Part shown: in pieces, positions 35,008 to 47,860 of the stretch
How positions within the stretch are numbered: the first letter of the stretch is position 1
How the letters are laid out: the number at the start of each line of letters is the position of its first letter
NCBI GenBank assembly: GCA_024509875.1
Contig: JAMPIV010008521.1
Coordinates: 186,001-250,000, forward strand
Origin: Oreohelix idahoensis
Taxonomy: Eukaryota; Mollusca; Gastropoda; Stylommatophora; Oreohelicidae
DNA length: 64,000 nt
Direction of reading: 5' to 3'
Translations under genes and position numbers: made by a program
Notes under the pieces: generated by a model
Database searches by the model: none
The model's input: the letters and a program-made list of their open reading frames with translations, nothing else
Told to the model about the DNA's origin: nothing

Positions 35008-35751
35008 AATAAATAGGTTACTGAGACTTAGTCGAGAAAGAAGTCAGTAAAAGGATACACTGGTTCCTTACCACTTACGAGAAAATACCAAAACAATAGA
35101 TGATATACTTATAACCTGGGATACCTCCATCAAAATAATAAAGTATCTAACTATCGCTGCAATTAATCGGCAATTAAGCACATAATGCAGACGACTACGC
35201 CAAATAAATGGTAGTTAAGATTACTCACTGAAAAATAAGTCGCTACAGTGGAAACAAAGTAATTATTGCACAAATTTAAAGAGAAAAAAAAATCCCTTAA
35301 TTTTTAAATCCACTATCAAGTTCACCCCTGAAGACAGTTAGGGTAAGGGAGGCAATTTACAGGACGTAATTGTCTGAACGCACTCCTTAGCTTAGCTCAC
35401 ACACCTACTTCTTCAGAACCCTGTGAATGTTATACACTCACAAAACATTACCAGCGTTTAGTATTACAAAATCAGTAATTAACATATATTCCGAGAAAAT
35501 CAAACTGTAAACCAAATGTATAATGCTCAATAATGCTGTGGAAAAACAATTATTAGCCGTGTGGTCAGCACGCCCATAAAACAGATCGATATGTCTAGGG
35601 GATAGTTATTTTTTTTTTTAAAGATACAAATCTCACAAGACATCACACTCTTACTCTATATCAGAAAAAAGAAAATTAATCCAACAAACGAGCTGATATT
35701 CGTATTTGCTCAGGACTAGAGATCAATTCCCGGAAAAACGAGCCACCATTC
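35008..35751 (-). other. Element E 5' leader and candidate primer-binding site
   Basis: 744 bases between LTR and gag. On the minus strand the LTR end CTACGACA is followed by GAATGGTGGCTCG. The TGG three bases in is the candidate primer-binding site. No gene seen. Confidence 0.65.
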
Positions 35752-35963
35752 TGTCGTAGATTTTTGATAGGGGAATTAAGACTTGGGTTGGTCCCTTCTG
35801 AATAGATTAGAATAAGTGATAGTCACAGTGAGAAGTAGTAATAGCAATAGATTTCCACGAGTGAGATGGTAGAATGTGATTTAAGAGGCTGTCTCTGAGA
35901 TCGAGAAATCTTCTCTCTCTCACCTATCTTCTACGACAGCTTTCGGGGAGTCAGACAGTCTAA

Positions 35964-36063
<100 letters not shown>

Positions 36064-37405
36064 CCACTCATGTGCACGCACATATATGATGACAGTTGGA
36101 CGTACAGACGTGGGAAAACTATAACAAATGATTATATAAATATTCTAAAACGAGCTGACCAACACGCTGATTAATTTCAAGAGAAACTTTAATTATCATC
36201 TAAAATTTCTTCACAACACATAGAAATTACATCAAAACATATACAAATAGTCATAAAAAATCAAGGAATTGCTACTGGCATGATAGACCCACAGTTAGAT
36301 CTTATCCCTCGAGGTATGCCCACAGACCCGTTGGAAGAAAGTGATAGCCCCAAGGAAACAAGGATACATAGGATTAGGTCTAATATTTCCCCTTCTTAAG
36401 GTATGAACAGACTTGATATCTCTGCTCTATTTTAAGGGAAATATGATTTAGCAATACTTGCATACAGAAAGTTAAGATAGCAAAATGGGAACCCAATTAC
36501 AACCCAAAAAACCCCTCCGTCCTGCATTCACTTTATTCATTCAGCCGAGCACACGTGCACATGTTCATACTCACAGCTTAGATAGCCACTTCTGGTAATA
36601 CAATTTTTAGGACATTCACCTAGAGACTCGTCAAGGGCAGTCTTTGACCAAGAAATCCCCAGTTCCAAAAAGACAGGATGAATTCTCTGCTTTCGGGAAC
36701 GACTCCTTGGGTGTTCTTATTTTTCGGATGTCTGTTTAGGTCACATAAAAATTGTCCAGGCACGAAACATTAACAACGAGCACAGTGTCAATAGCTTAGG
36801 TTTCTAGAATTGAGGAATGTCAGATCGGTGTCTACTTTCAGGAAAGGACTATATTTGGTCACCACACCACTAGTCGAAACTCCGTCGGAATGTTACTGAC
36901 GTTAATAGGTTACTTGCCACAACGGCTAAATTTGTACATAGAGTTTGTGCAGAAATCTGATCTGGCTCAAAGGCCCAGTATAAAACATTTAGTCTTCAAT
37001 AAAAAAACCCGTTAGTGAGAGTTGTACTCTGTCTATTTATGAAGACACACACACTGTCAGACAGGTGTTAACTTGTAAACCCACGTGGTTAAAAGATAAA
37101 AATGTTTATGTTTCTCACAGGTATGTCTCTGTACTAAATGCTGGCAAAGTTTGGGTACCACAGTTTCACTATATATAAATGGAAAGAACACATACCAAAT
37201 AATTATACATACTATGTACTCGGACATAACTGATAATTTTAAATTGCAAGCTTAGTGCTTGACTTATCATTTAAATTCCCGTGAAGTAAGTTATATTTAA
37301 AAATCCTCAATCCTCATGAATTAGGAATACATGCGTATTCCGTCAACACTCATGAGGCTTCTGGCATTTATAAGTTAGTTTAGAAAAATTATACTCGTCT
37401 GATTA

Positions 37406-39576
37406 CACTGACAAACAACATTTTTTCTTTCTTATATAAAAATAAGTGTTCTTAGGTCAGTTTCTTGTGCTGATTTCAAATCTGAAATCCGTTTATCTCT
37501 ATCACATCGGGTTCTTAAGATATTTGTGAATAAATATATTTTTAGGAAACCGTTATTTGCTCCGTTTCATTTTTACTATATAACTTATTAAAAATTAATA
37601 AAATGCAAAATAATTCTATTTTTATACTGCTAAAAGACGCATGACATATGTTACGCTATTTTTCAAATAGTTACTGTATTTTGAAATAATTCTGAGCGAA
37701 ATATGGCTTCTAGAAGTTGTAGAAATTCGGCTGATCTGTTCTGTTACGTGTGCGGATAATTTACCGATCGTGTACACAAGAAAAACTTTACACCATTACT
37801 AAAGAAAGCATATGAACTTTATTTCTATTCGAAAGTTGATGATGCAAATAAGTCTTGGAAGCCAAATGCAGTTTGTTCGACTTGTGCAAATACATTGGCA
37901 GGTTGGTTACGAAAATCGCCGAAGCATAAGTCGATGCCTTTTGGAGTGCCAGTAATATGGCGTGAACCGACAAATCACGCTACTGATTGTTACTTCTGCT
38001 TGACAAATATCCATGGTTTCTCTTTTAAAACTAGAAAGTCTGTGGTTTATCCAAATATTGAATCGGTTTCGAAACCAGTGCCTCATGATCCAATCACGTG
38101 TCCGATCCCAGTTCCACAAGAACAATATCCGTTGGACGTGAATGAACCATCAGAAAGTGATAGTTTACCTGCTTTAGAAACTAATTCTGACTCGGATTAT
38201 ATACCGGTGAATGATGGTGTTCACTTAATTAACCATTGAGAACTTTCAGATCTAATACGTAATCTCGCTCTTACCAAAGGACAAGCGGAATTACTCGGTT
38301 CGCGACTCAAAGAATGGAATCTTTTAGCACCCAATACTCCGATATCTAAATTTCGTCATAGACACATAGAACTTGTTCAATACTTTGAGATGGATGATGA
38401 AATTTGATATTGCAAAGATGTAAACGGTCTAATGGTGCACCTCGGTCATGAGCACATAGTCAACGAATGGCGACTTTTCATCGACTATTCCAAGACTAGT
38501 CTAAAAGCCGTGTTATTGCATAACGGAAATTTATTTTCATCAATTCCAGTCGCATACTCTGTTCATATGAAAGAAACTTATGACAATATGGCTATACTTT
38601 TGGCAAAAATAAAGTACAATGACTACCAATGGCAGATTTGTAGAGACCTAAAGGTCATTGCAATTCTCATGGGCATGCAGACTGGGTATACTAAATTGTG
38701 TTGCTTCCTATGTGAATGGGACAGCCGCAACAGACATGAACATTATGCAAGAAAGGTGTGGCCTATCAGGGATCGTATGCAGCTCGGGCACAAAAATGTA
38801 ATACACGAGCCATTAGTTAACAAAGACAGCATCATTTTACCACCGTTACATATAAAGTTGGGGCTCATGAAGAATTTCTTAAAAGCGTTAAATAAAACAA
38901 GCAAAGCTTTCACTTATCTTCGAGAAAAGTTTCCGCAAGTTAGCGATGCAAAGATAAAGGATGGTATCTTTGTAGGACCTCAGATTAGGAAAGTTATTGC
39001 AGACAAACAATTCGAGAACTTGTTACATGGTAGTGAACTTCGCGCATGGATGGCATTCAAATCGATCGTAGATAACTTTCTGGGAAATCACAAATCTGTC
39101 GACTATGTGCATATTGTTAAGCAGTGCATAGATGCATAAAGAATTATGGGCTGTAACATGTCCCTCAAAATCCATTTGCTCGATTCGCATCTTGACTTTT
39201 TCCCTGACAACCTTGAGGAAGGTGGACATGGAGATCGATTCCATCAAGATATCGCCGTAATGGAGTCACGTTATCAAGGACGGTGGAGTGTGACCATGCT
39301 TGCCGATTATTGTTGGATGCTTCATCGCGATGTACCACATGCCATTCACCGACGAAAGTCGACTGCAAAGAAATTCAAGCCTACATAACTGTTATACTTC
39401 TTGTACGAATGATGTTGTAATACTGTATGCGTTGTAAAAAAACTTCAATTGGTATTTCGAGAGATCCCGACCTGATAGAGAAAAACGGTTTGCAGATTTA
39501 AAAACAGCGCATTAAAATTGACCAGAAAAACACAGAAATGTTAGAGAAAGAAAATAAATTTTTTTGTTAGCCAGTG
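37406..39576 (+). mobile_element. CACTG-ended DNA transposon with 3-bp TTA duplication (CMC-like)
   Basis: Ends read CACTGACAAACAA at the left and, inverted, CACTGGCTAACAA at the right. TTA is duplicated at 37403-37405 and 39577-39579. The unoccupied site is visible in the other LTR of E, confirming the exact borders. CACTR ends with 3-bp duplications fit the CACTA/Mirage/Chapaev (CMC) group, with Chapaev3-type elements also making 3-bp duplications. Assignment rests on ends and duplication, not on a recognised catalytic triad. Confidence 0.85.
37703..39388 (+). pseudogene. Putative transposase of the CACTG element (four in-frame stops)
   Basis: One frame of about 560 codons, M-A-S-R-S-C at the start and K-S-T-A-K-K-F-K-P-T at the end, with stops at 37757, 38237, 38405 and 39137 and no frameshift. 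The N-terminal part has C-Y-V-C, C-S-T-C and C-Y-F-C pairs that could bind zinc. The central part has C-C-F-L-C-E-W-D-S-R and L-P-P-L-H-I-K-L-G-L-M-K-N-F. The end has H-Q-D-I-A-V-M-E-S-R-Y-Q-G-R-W. I recall multicopy uncharacterised animal proteins of this type. Here it lies inside defined transposon ends, which argues that the family is a transposase. Catalytic residues are not established. Confidence 0.75.
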
Positions 39577-40648
39577 TTATTTTAGCAGTAAAATTAAATT
39601 CCTTAATAGCCGACTGAGTTTAAGCTAGAAATATAATTTCTGTTTTCCACAGTAACTCGTCACTATAAAATAATACAGACTATATAAATTAAGCGCTCTG
39701 CACCAAATCTAACTAGTGAAATAAAATAAGCAATTTAACACTTTAAACACTTCACAAAATACTAGAATATAATATATATAATATTTACCTCAACACAGAA
39801 CTACTAAGAACTTAAACCACTTCGACCAAACTAAATGCCATCTCTATTAACAGAGATTCTTAGGAATCGAACGAAGGCTTGTTCTAGTCTTGACTGCGAA
39901 GTTACTGAGTGAAAATGAAATCTAACTCCCTCCAGTATATATGAAACACCAGACAAAGAGGTACGCTATTTCCATAAACTACGCAATAGCCTCCCCTTTC
40001 CGTCTTAACACTTACGTAACTAGAAGACTACCATGAACTGACACTCGTGCGTTTTCACACCTCCCGCGGACCAGGCCAACCGTGAGTGCCTTGTCAGCTG
40101 GGATTTCCATACAAATGTCTCAAACTGCGTCGAGGAGATGTCAGTTATCGCGCCTTTCTGAGCGTTCAGCCGACACCACTCGTTGTGGCAGGTGAAAATG
40201 CAGACACATTTGTTGCCTATATGTCTGGCGAAAGCGAATATTCACGGTGTATTTCGTCAATCTGCAGCGATTGACCGAATGCCTTCTCACTCCAAATCGT
40301 CTGGTGCAAGGGAATACTGTAGACATATGTCTGCTCCTATATCTGGCCAGACGAATATGTTCACAGTTTTGTCCACTGACACCTAATGCCATAGAATGCA
40401 TTTTAACGCTCTCCCGTCTCTGTAGAGACTGACACGTTATGTCATCTAGTTACTCGTTTAATCAGCAATGAAATGCGTTTCTAAATGAGAAACAAAACTG
40501 GCGAAGTGAGAATGGGAAAAGAATATTTTTCGCAAACGAACGAATGCGAAAAATACAGGAAAAAATAAAGAGTGATAATAAATAGAGGATACGGGTGAAA
40601 GAAAAAGAAGAGGGTATAGGCAATTCAATGATCATAACCTCTGTGACA

Positions 40649-42880
40649 GACGGGGGGTAGGTTTCTTGTGTCTGTGACATTGATGGCTGGAGTGAGCATG
40701 CATCAGCACATGAAGATTGAATTTGTTGAGTTGCATCATTTGTACACTTTTGAGGACGGAGTGTATCACATCGGTCCTGTTGGATAGGTGCAGAAAACAA
40801 AGATGGGTGTTCCTGTAGGGAGACATCACAAGAGGCGCCATGCACTGCACGATTTACAATAACAGGTGTGATTGGATGTTCCTGATTATGGGATGATGTT
40901 AAATGGGTGTCGTGAGAAGTAGTAAGTAATGGTGGAAAGTCAAGATCATAATTACTATCTGAGAAGCAGGTATCCACTGTTGATATACGTCTGGTTGGAT
41001 CTTGAGATATTGTAGTGTGGCCGACTCCTTTGAAAGTGCGTTCTGGGTACTTGATATTTGTTGCCAGCTCGCTGATTCCTTCAGTAAAAAAAAGGTAAAG
41101 GAGCCCGTTACACGCCCATTGAGGCATATTGGGAATATGGTGTTAGGCCCATATTATCTTGACCGTCGGCACACTAGGGGTGATGTGGTCGGCATCACGC
41201 CGGCCGCCTTAACCTTCCCAGAAGTTGCTCTGGTACCCATTTGGGGCTGGGTCGACCCAGGAGCCGTTTGTGGCCTAAAAAATTCCCGCCTCATCTGGGG
41301 ATCGAACCATAGACCACTGCGCTAGGAAGCCAGTGCACTAACCACTATGCTACCGCGGCTCCACTGTAAAGGTGGTTTTTAGGGGCTCCTGATGTCGCAA
41401 GGAAGTACGAGGAGTGATCAATGAAGTTATAGTTGTATCTGATGCAGTGTCTTTTAAGTTTAGAATTATTGACATCAATTGATTTGCGGTAATGGGCCCT
41501 GACTGGAGGAATAATGGACGAGAAGTAGATTTTCGCATTAGGGAATAACGAATGGATATTTGATGTGATCTGGTTTAGGTCTGCTTGGGATATTTCATTA
41601 TCTTTGAGCGAGTCTGATAGACCAATGTGAGTAGTTACTCTGGTGACAGTGGGGTCAAAAGGAAAACGATTAAGGAGTGACAGTAAATCCTGAGTGGAAG
41701 CCCAGTTCTTGAAGCGAACAGTAACAGAGTCCGTATCGTTTGTCAATAATCTCGATTTTTGTAGTTCCTTCACATTTTGGTCCCCGAAAATAAGGTGTTT
41801 CCTTTTATTTGTAAGCCTTGTGTTGGTGCCTGTGATTGGACCTGCCTGTTCTGGTGTTGCCGGTGTGCTTTGATCGTTGGACTGCTGATAATAACGCACG
41901 CTGTGAGTTACTCATCTTGGTGGAGAGTGCCGATTCGAAATTTTTACCGGGATTCTGCAGTCATCGTCTGCATTGTTTGTCGTGAATTTCGGGGAATCCA
42001 GGACACTGTCTTGGCTGTGATGGAGTTTTAGCCACATAATTTTTTGATTGAATTGGTTGTTAGAGTTTTTCAGTTTTTGACACAGTTCATCTATTTTCTC
42101 ATGTTTTGTACAAAGCTCCATCGTATGCTGCTGGCTTTTTTCATAGCTACTTTTTTAGTACCGTATGTTCTGTCTGAAGCTTCTCATACGACTGTCTTAG
42201 GCTGTTCAGCTCTGCTCTAAGTAAATCCATCTCAGATATAATACGTGTTAATACATCATGATGATATGAAAGTTGTAAGGGTTGTGGTGATGTTGCTATT
42301 GGACTACTATCAACAATTTCCGTAAGTGAATGGTGATCCGCCTCTGTGATTACATATTCTGTTTCTGCTGTAACTGGTGTTTTCAGTTCAGTTTGTGAAA
42401 ATGAGACACATTCATCAATACATGGCATGTTTAGTTTTAAATTTTCATCGACTGGTGTAGAAGAATAAGTTATAGCCAATTTTTGACAATGCGATATTTC
42501 TGGCATGTTGGAAACAGCTAAGTTGGGTGTGATGGCCTGCCGATTGACTTCAGCAGTGGTTGCAATTATCCATAATTTGTTTAAATCTTTCTGTATTCAA
42601 TCTTGCACAGCAGCCTCTGAACCTTGAATCATGACTTTCTTAGAGGTGTTATAAAAATGGATGAAAAATTCGTCAGTGGAAATAACATCTTCCACGTGTG
42701 CATCACTAGCATCTGTTCTTATTTCAATATTTGCAATTGACTCATACTATAATTTGGAAAGACTTCTCAGGGCCTCATATTCTAGCAATGTGGAGAAAGT
42801 TAGTATGGCACAATGCTTGTTGTTTTTATAAGCTATATTCAATGAAAAAATGCACAGGGTGTTATCTTTAGTGATCTTGG
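40649..42880 (-). pseudogene. LINE ORF1, main part: coiled coil and SGNH-esterase-like domain
   Basis: Read from about 42880: an N-terminal region with D-E-F-F-I-H-F-Y-N-T, a helical coiled-coil stretch (E-M-D-L-L-R-A-E-L-N-S-L near 42200), then a domain with H-L-I-F-G-D-Q-N-V, H-I-G-L-S-D-S-L-K-D and F-S-S-I-I-P-P-V. That pattern matches the SGNH hydrolase-like esterase found in ORF1 of CR1-type LINEs, with GDS altered to GDQ. The SINE at 41094-41362 interrupts it between H-L-Y-S and E-G-I-S-E-L-A-T-N-I-K. A frameshift near 42130 and a stop near 41900 add to the damage. The C-terminal part is cut by element E. Confidence 0.75.
41094..41362 (-). mobile_element. tRNA-derived SINE
   Basis: On the minus strand it starts GGAGCCGCGGTAGC, with an A box TAGCATAGTGG (41342-41352) and a B box GGTTCGATCCC (41298-41308) about 33 bases apart, as in tRNA-derived polymerase III promoters. 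A tRNA-unrelated body follows, ending at a T8 tail (41086-41093). Flanks share a TTTAC-like string, but I cannot define a clean target duplication. It interrupts LINE ORF1. Confidence 0.8.
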
Positions 42881-43029
42881 TCTTTTTCTTGACAGCTCTT
42901 GTCACGTTTAAAGTGTAATTTTTTTTGTTTTTTTTTTTTTTTGTTTTGTTTTAGATCGAGTAGTGGGTGATCGAGTTTACGTTTGCCATTGTTCCTGATA
43001 AATTCCTATAATAATAATGAAGCTAGTTG

Positions 43030-43687
43030 CAGTAAATAAACCAAATTTGCTTCAGAAGACCAATGGAGTTCCGTGTTTCTTACCTTCAACATCGGGCAAT
43101 TGATAAATGGTTTTCTATCGGTAAAAATGTTAAAAATCTCTCACAGGGTTTTCCATTATAGCAGTATCGAATCACAATTACCAGCTGGTCAACATGTGTC
43201 AGGTCAGGCGTAGTCAACAATAATAGAGTAGTATTTGGTGTCTAGGTTGTTGATTTGATTCACAATTTCATCTTGCACATGTTTTCCCATAATTTCTATC
43301 AATTATTCATACACGGTTTTGGATAGGTAAGTAGCATTTGCTTTTTCATTGTTACATTTCTCGAGATGTTCATGTAAAAATGGGTCGAATTCTTCAATAA
43401 GTTCAATGGCCCCCATGAAGTTTCCATTATTTGGTGAGCCCCACTTCTCCTCATGACCTCTAAATGCCAAACCTCTGTCACTTAAAAACTTTATAACAAC
43501 TACAACTCTTTTCAGTACTTCAAAATAGTACTGTATGGTTTTTGTCATCTGTTCTTCAAGTTGCTGATCCACGGTATTTTTATTTGACTTTCTTGTTATT
43601 GAATTTCCCTTTTTATTGGTGGAATTAAAAAGCCTGAGGACACGGTCCAGATAGCAAGTGCAGAAGTGTAAGAAGAGGAGAGGCACT
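43030..43687 (-). pseudogene. hAT-like transposase fragment
   Basis: Minus-strand coding has R-G-L-A-F-R-G-H-E-E, N-G-N-F-M-G-A-I-E-L, then Y-L-S-K-T-V-Y-E-Q-L-I-E-I-M-G and Y-Y-S-I-I-V-D. This is the characteristic run of the DUF4371 part of hAT-type transposases and ZMYM1-like proteins. After the V-D motif the frame shifts and an E-R-F-L-T-F-L motif follows. No dimerisation domain or terminal repeats are seen, so this is a remnant. Confidence 0.75.
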
Positions 43688-43729
43688 CAGAGCAGAATTA
43701 TCCTTCCTAAAGTCCTCAGATAGCACAAA

Positions 43730-45154
43730 TGTCGTGTGGTGAGTCACTGGGGCAACTACGACAGTAGTTTTTGCCAGGAATAGTCTATGAGATATTAGAT
43801 ATAAGGTCTCTAGAAATTGGCTCGTTAAGAAAGAATAAAGACCTATTCCAGATGGGACAAGAAGACAGGAATGCGAATGCTTTCCACTTGACAGTGTTTT
43901 CTAATTAATTATGAAAGAGTTCTGTTTCCCCACGACCTTAACTTCTGCCCTTAGATCCCGTAAAGAAAAAGCCCCCAACCTCATCTGCGTAGAGAAATGT
44001 TCCTATAGGTGAATATGTAACACCGACAGCACGAGTGATACATTAACAAACCCTTGATAATGATCAACCGATCGTTGGGTTTATTAAGGAAATATCCACA
44101 CATATAGGGTTAGTAATGGTTAGATCGTAATGATGGTGAAAGACGATTCACACAAAACACACAGATGAGATAATAAAATTGCAGTTAATTAAGTAATAGT
44201 TAATTAAGAATGAACTGGTGTAAAGTTAAATATATATATAGTCTGCTTCATAGAATGCGCTTAAGAGGGTGTTGCCCTTGCTATAAATATGCGATTCCTT
44301 TTTGAGCTCTTTTGCTTGACTTCAGATAATAATGATCTTTCGAGTGATTTGAATTTATGATGACTGATACAGACGATCCGGTTAGCATAGTAGGTCTGTG
44401 ATCAAAGTATCATGGAGGTTGCTTTAGGCCGATGAATATTGAGTTAATAAAGAATGTTCATAATCCCTGTCCATGACTTGAGTGTTCTGGTTCTCATTCA
44501 TTAGTAATAATCGTGCTTTAATTATTTGATATGCGAATGCGTGGTAAGTATAACCAACAAGTGAATATCTCAATGATCAACTTGATAAGTCCATCTTATT
44601 TGAGTCCACGAGGAAAACAGTTTTATTACGTAAAACAAACATATTTGACGACATCAGTTAATGTAGTTCATGGTAAGCATATATGACAAATTGAATACTT
44701 GCAAACATCCTATTATGGGTCCATGTCGTACTTGAAAAACTGTCAAACGAACATCATGGCTATATACTCGCGCTGCTGGGTTTCAGACAACCGGTAGTGA
44801 GCGCATGTGTCTTGACGAGACTGAATCAACTACTTAATCATTTATCTCTTCATCAATTACAATGGACTGACCCGTGTCCGTACTTGACTAAAATATATAT
44901 ATGTGCAATAGCATCATGCACAACCTTGGAAGGGTAACAAAATCCGTCTTCACTGCTTGACGGTCAATACAAAAAGGGTACGGTAACCTAGTCACCAAGC
45001 GTGACTATATCGACGCTAACACGTCATGACTTGACCGTGCATTTCGCGTTCATAACTCCGTAAAGTATAAAGATCAATTTATATTAATTCCATTGACCCT
45101 AATCATGCGCACTGCCAATTTCTAGCAGACGCCATCAATAAAATTACCGTAACA
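43730..45154 (-). repeat. Element F 3' LTR (outer end tentative)
   Basis: The inner end (45154, TGTTACGG on the minus strand) is fixed by the polypurine tract. The outer end is placed at TGTCGTGTGG (43730) only because it gives a TG..CA pair. No second copy is available to confirm it. Confidence 0.5.
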
Positions 45155-45201
45155 ATTCCCTGCCCGCCGTGGGGAAAAAAATCTATTAGATAGATTTTTT
45201 T
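45155..45201 (-). promoter_or_regulatory. Element F A/T hairpin and polypurine tract
   Basis: AAAAAAATCTA (45175-45185) pairs over 11 bp with 45191-45201. On the minus strand seven T are followed by CCCCACGGCGGGCAGGGAAT and then the LTR. Same architecture as B and C with a different sequence; the purine tract itself is degraded. Confidence 0.7.
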
Positions 45202-46268
45202 ACTACCTTACTCAGTTATATTTAAAAATTTAATAAAAACCAGACATATGGCCTACGATGTTCTGTCTGGAACAGTGTCGTGGTCATGTCGAAAATACAT
45301 AAGTCATATAACATTATTAAACAAAGTGGTGTCAACTGTCGCTAATAATTAGCTATTGAACTATTGAAGACTGTTGTGAGTGAGTAATGAAGTGTTATGT
45401 AAAGAAAATTATTCTAACTAATTAAAATTAAACTAATCAATGATAGTAAGTATGTAATGTATTAATTAATTAACATCTAATTAAAGAACCTGATAGATAG
45501 TGTAATAATAAAAGACATGAGAAGTAAGGACAAATAAAGTAAAGAAAGAGAAAAAAAATATAAATTAGTTTAGTTATGTGTGTTTACAATTAATTATTAG
45601 TGTCGTGTAATTACAACATAAATAACTTAATGATATAATGAAAGAAAATAACATATTAATAAATTTCCTGTGAACATCTTAACTAAAGCTATCTAATTTA
45701 TACATAAAATATTTAGAGTATTTGCTTGTGTGATTTTTTCTTTTTCATCATTTCTTTCTTTGACATATTTTCCTCTCTCTTTTTTTTCTCATTATTTTTA
45801 ATCACACTTCAATTTTATTATATTATTCATTAATTTAATAAATATTAAACTTAATGTCGGATGTGATGATCCATCCGTCGTTATGTCCCTTGCGAATCTA
45901 TGGAAAGTTCCTTAGAAATTTAATACTGTACAACTCAACTTCGTTCCTGATTGAATATAAACTTGATTGTTTTGAGTTAGTCAATTTCTGTAACCTAACG
46001 CCATATGTCCAGCTTGGATTCATATCGTAGTGAGTTAGAGAACGATTGGACACTAACCAAAGTCCAAGCGTTAGAACAGACCATCGAAATTTGTTTCTTG
46101 CTATAACGAATTTTCTTTTGGAAACTGAATATCTCGAACGATTGAATTCGAATTTTTTGAATTGTTTTTCCATATAGAAGTGGTTCATATCAATTTTGTC
46201 GCAGGAATCAGTTAGAGTTCCAAAGTCGCTCTTGTTTAGCCGTTAATCTTTTAACTTGTAGACAAGAC
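45202..46268 (-). other. Element F 3' untranslated stretch
   Basis: AT-rich sequence between RNase H and the hairpin. A 96-codon minus-strand frame at 45898-46188 (rich in Phe, Lys, Arg, Ser) has no domain I recognise and I do not call it a gene. Confidence 0.5.
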
Positions 46269-47860
46269 TTATTCGACTTCCGTTGGGTGTCTTGAAAGAG
46301 CATCCGCTAGAATGTTTTCTTTTCCGGGTATAGCTTCGATGACAAAGTCATATGGCTGAAAAAGAATCGCAAACCTGGCAAGTTTGGGGCTTTTGTGGTT
46401 TGAGCGTCGTAATGAAGCAACCGCCTTCTGGTCGGTTTGAATGGTAAAAGGCGCTCCCAACAAGAATTTTTCCAAACTTGTGATTGCCCAAACAACGGCA
46501 AGCAACTCCTTGTCAACTGTGGAGTATTTCGTTTCAGGCGATTTCAGTTTTCTTGAAATATACATAGTCGGATGAAGTATATCGTTGTGATATTGCAGTA
46601 GGCAAGCTCCGATACCGTAATTACTGGCATCTGTTCGAAGAAAAAACGTTTTGTGAACATCTGGCAACCGAAAAATTGGTGGCCTAGAGAAGATTGTCAA
46701 TATGTTATTAAATGTTCTGTCACAATCTGTTGTCCACGTAATTTTATTTGGTTTGTCTTTTTGCAATAGTGAAGACAAGACAGCAGTGATTGAAGACAAA
46801 TTGGGAACAAATCTGCTATAATACTGGACAAGACCCAGTAGACTTCGAACTTGTTTTTTTTATTTTGTGGGACTGTTAACTTTAAAATTTTGAATACATT
46901 GTGGGGAATGGTTTTGATACATCCAGACCCTATAATATGTCCAAGAAAAGTTATTTCGTGTAAAGCTATTTGCATTTTACTTGGTCTAGCTGTTAAGTTG
47001 TTAGATCTTAAAATCTCTAATACTGAAGTTAATCCTAACATGTGTTCATCAAACGAAGGACTAAAGAGACAAATATCATCAATATATGTGATAATGTCAG
47101 ATCTATCCGCCAAAATTTTTCGCATCATGCGAATGAACGTGGCTGGTGCATTCATTAGCCCAAAAGGCATCACATTCCACTGGTAAAGACCTTGTGGAGT
47201 CGAGAATGCTGTATAGTATTTGGCTTGTTCTGTCAAGGGAATCTGCCAATATCCCTTGGTTAAATTGATCTTTGTGAAATATGTTGCTGTAGAAAGACGA
47301 GTACGTAGATCGTCAATAAGAGGGTGAGGTTCACTGTCTGCGACAGTCTGTGCATTAAGTTTTCTGTAGTCAACGCAAAGACGTATATTATTGTCTTTTT
47401 TTCTAACGATAACTAACGGTGATGAAAACGGTGAGTTATTGTTTTCTATTATTCGTAATGCTAACATCTGATTAAGTTCCTGTGAAGTTTTATCTTGATA
47501 GTGAATAGGAACTGAATAAGGACGGAGTTTGATAAGTGTGTCGTCCTTCAGTATAATGTCATGAGAAATGACTGATGTACGACCCGGTATATCAGTCAAG
47601 ACATCAGAATATGTCTCTAAGATTTTATAAACTGTAGTATGTTCTTGAGATGTTAATGAAGAAGAGATAGTGACATCTCTCCATGATTCAGAAGATTGTA
47701 ATTCAGGTATAGGAAATGACATTTGGATTTCAGGAAATGATGATTCCTCTTCCTGAATCACCGAAAGATTAGAATATTGGCAAGAACCAGTAGCTTGATT
47801 GTCTAAATCCTGAAAAATAGATTGTAGATGTTGAGGACGAGTGAAGAACTCTTTCAGCAT
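46269..47860 (-). pseudogene. Element F reverse transcriptase and RNase H
   Basis: RT from about 47600 with L-C-V-D-Y-R-K-L-N, I-N-L-T-K-G-Y-W-Q, F-G-L-M-N-A-P and catalytic Y-I-D-D near 47076. A shift in an A-rich run near 46856 is followed by RNase H (R-T-D-A-S-N-Y-G-I-G-A, D-K-E-L-L-A-V, Q-T-D-Q-K-A-V, A-D-A-L-S-R) ending at 46269. It follows integrase directly, as in B to D. Confidence 0.9.

Noticed and set aside
34613..35050. 145-codon Ser-rich plus-strand frame
   Set aside because: It is antisense to the Glu/Arg/Lys coiled coil of element E gag, which reads as Ser/Phe/Leu on the other strand.
41298..41352. A genuine tRNA gene at the A and B boxes
   Set aside because: No acceptor stem closes and the sequence continues into a SINE body; boxes are those of a tRNA-derived SINE.
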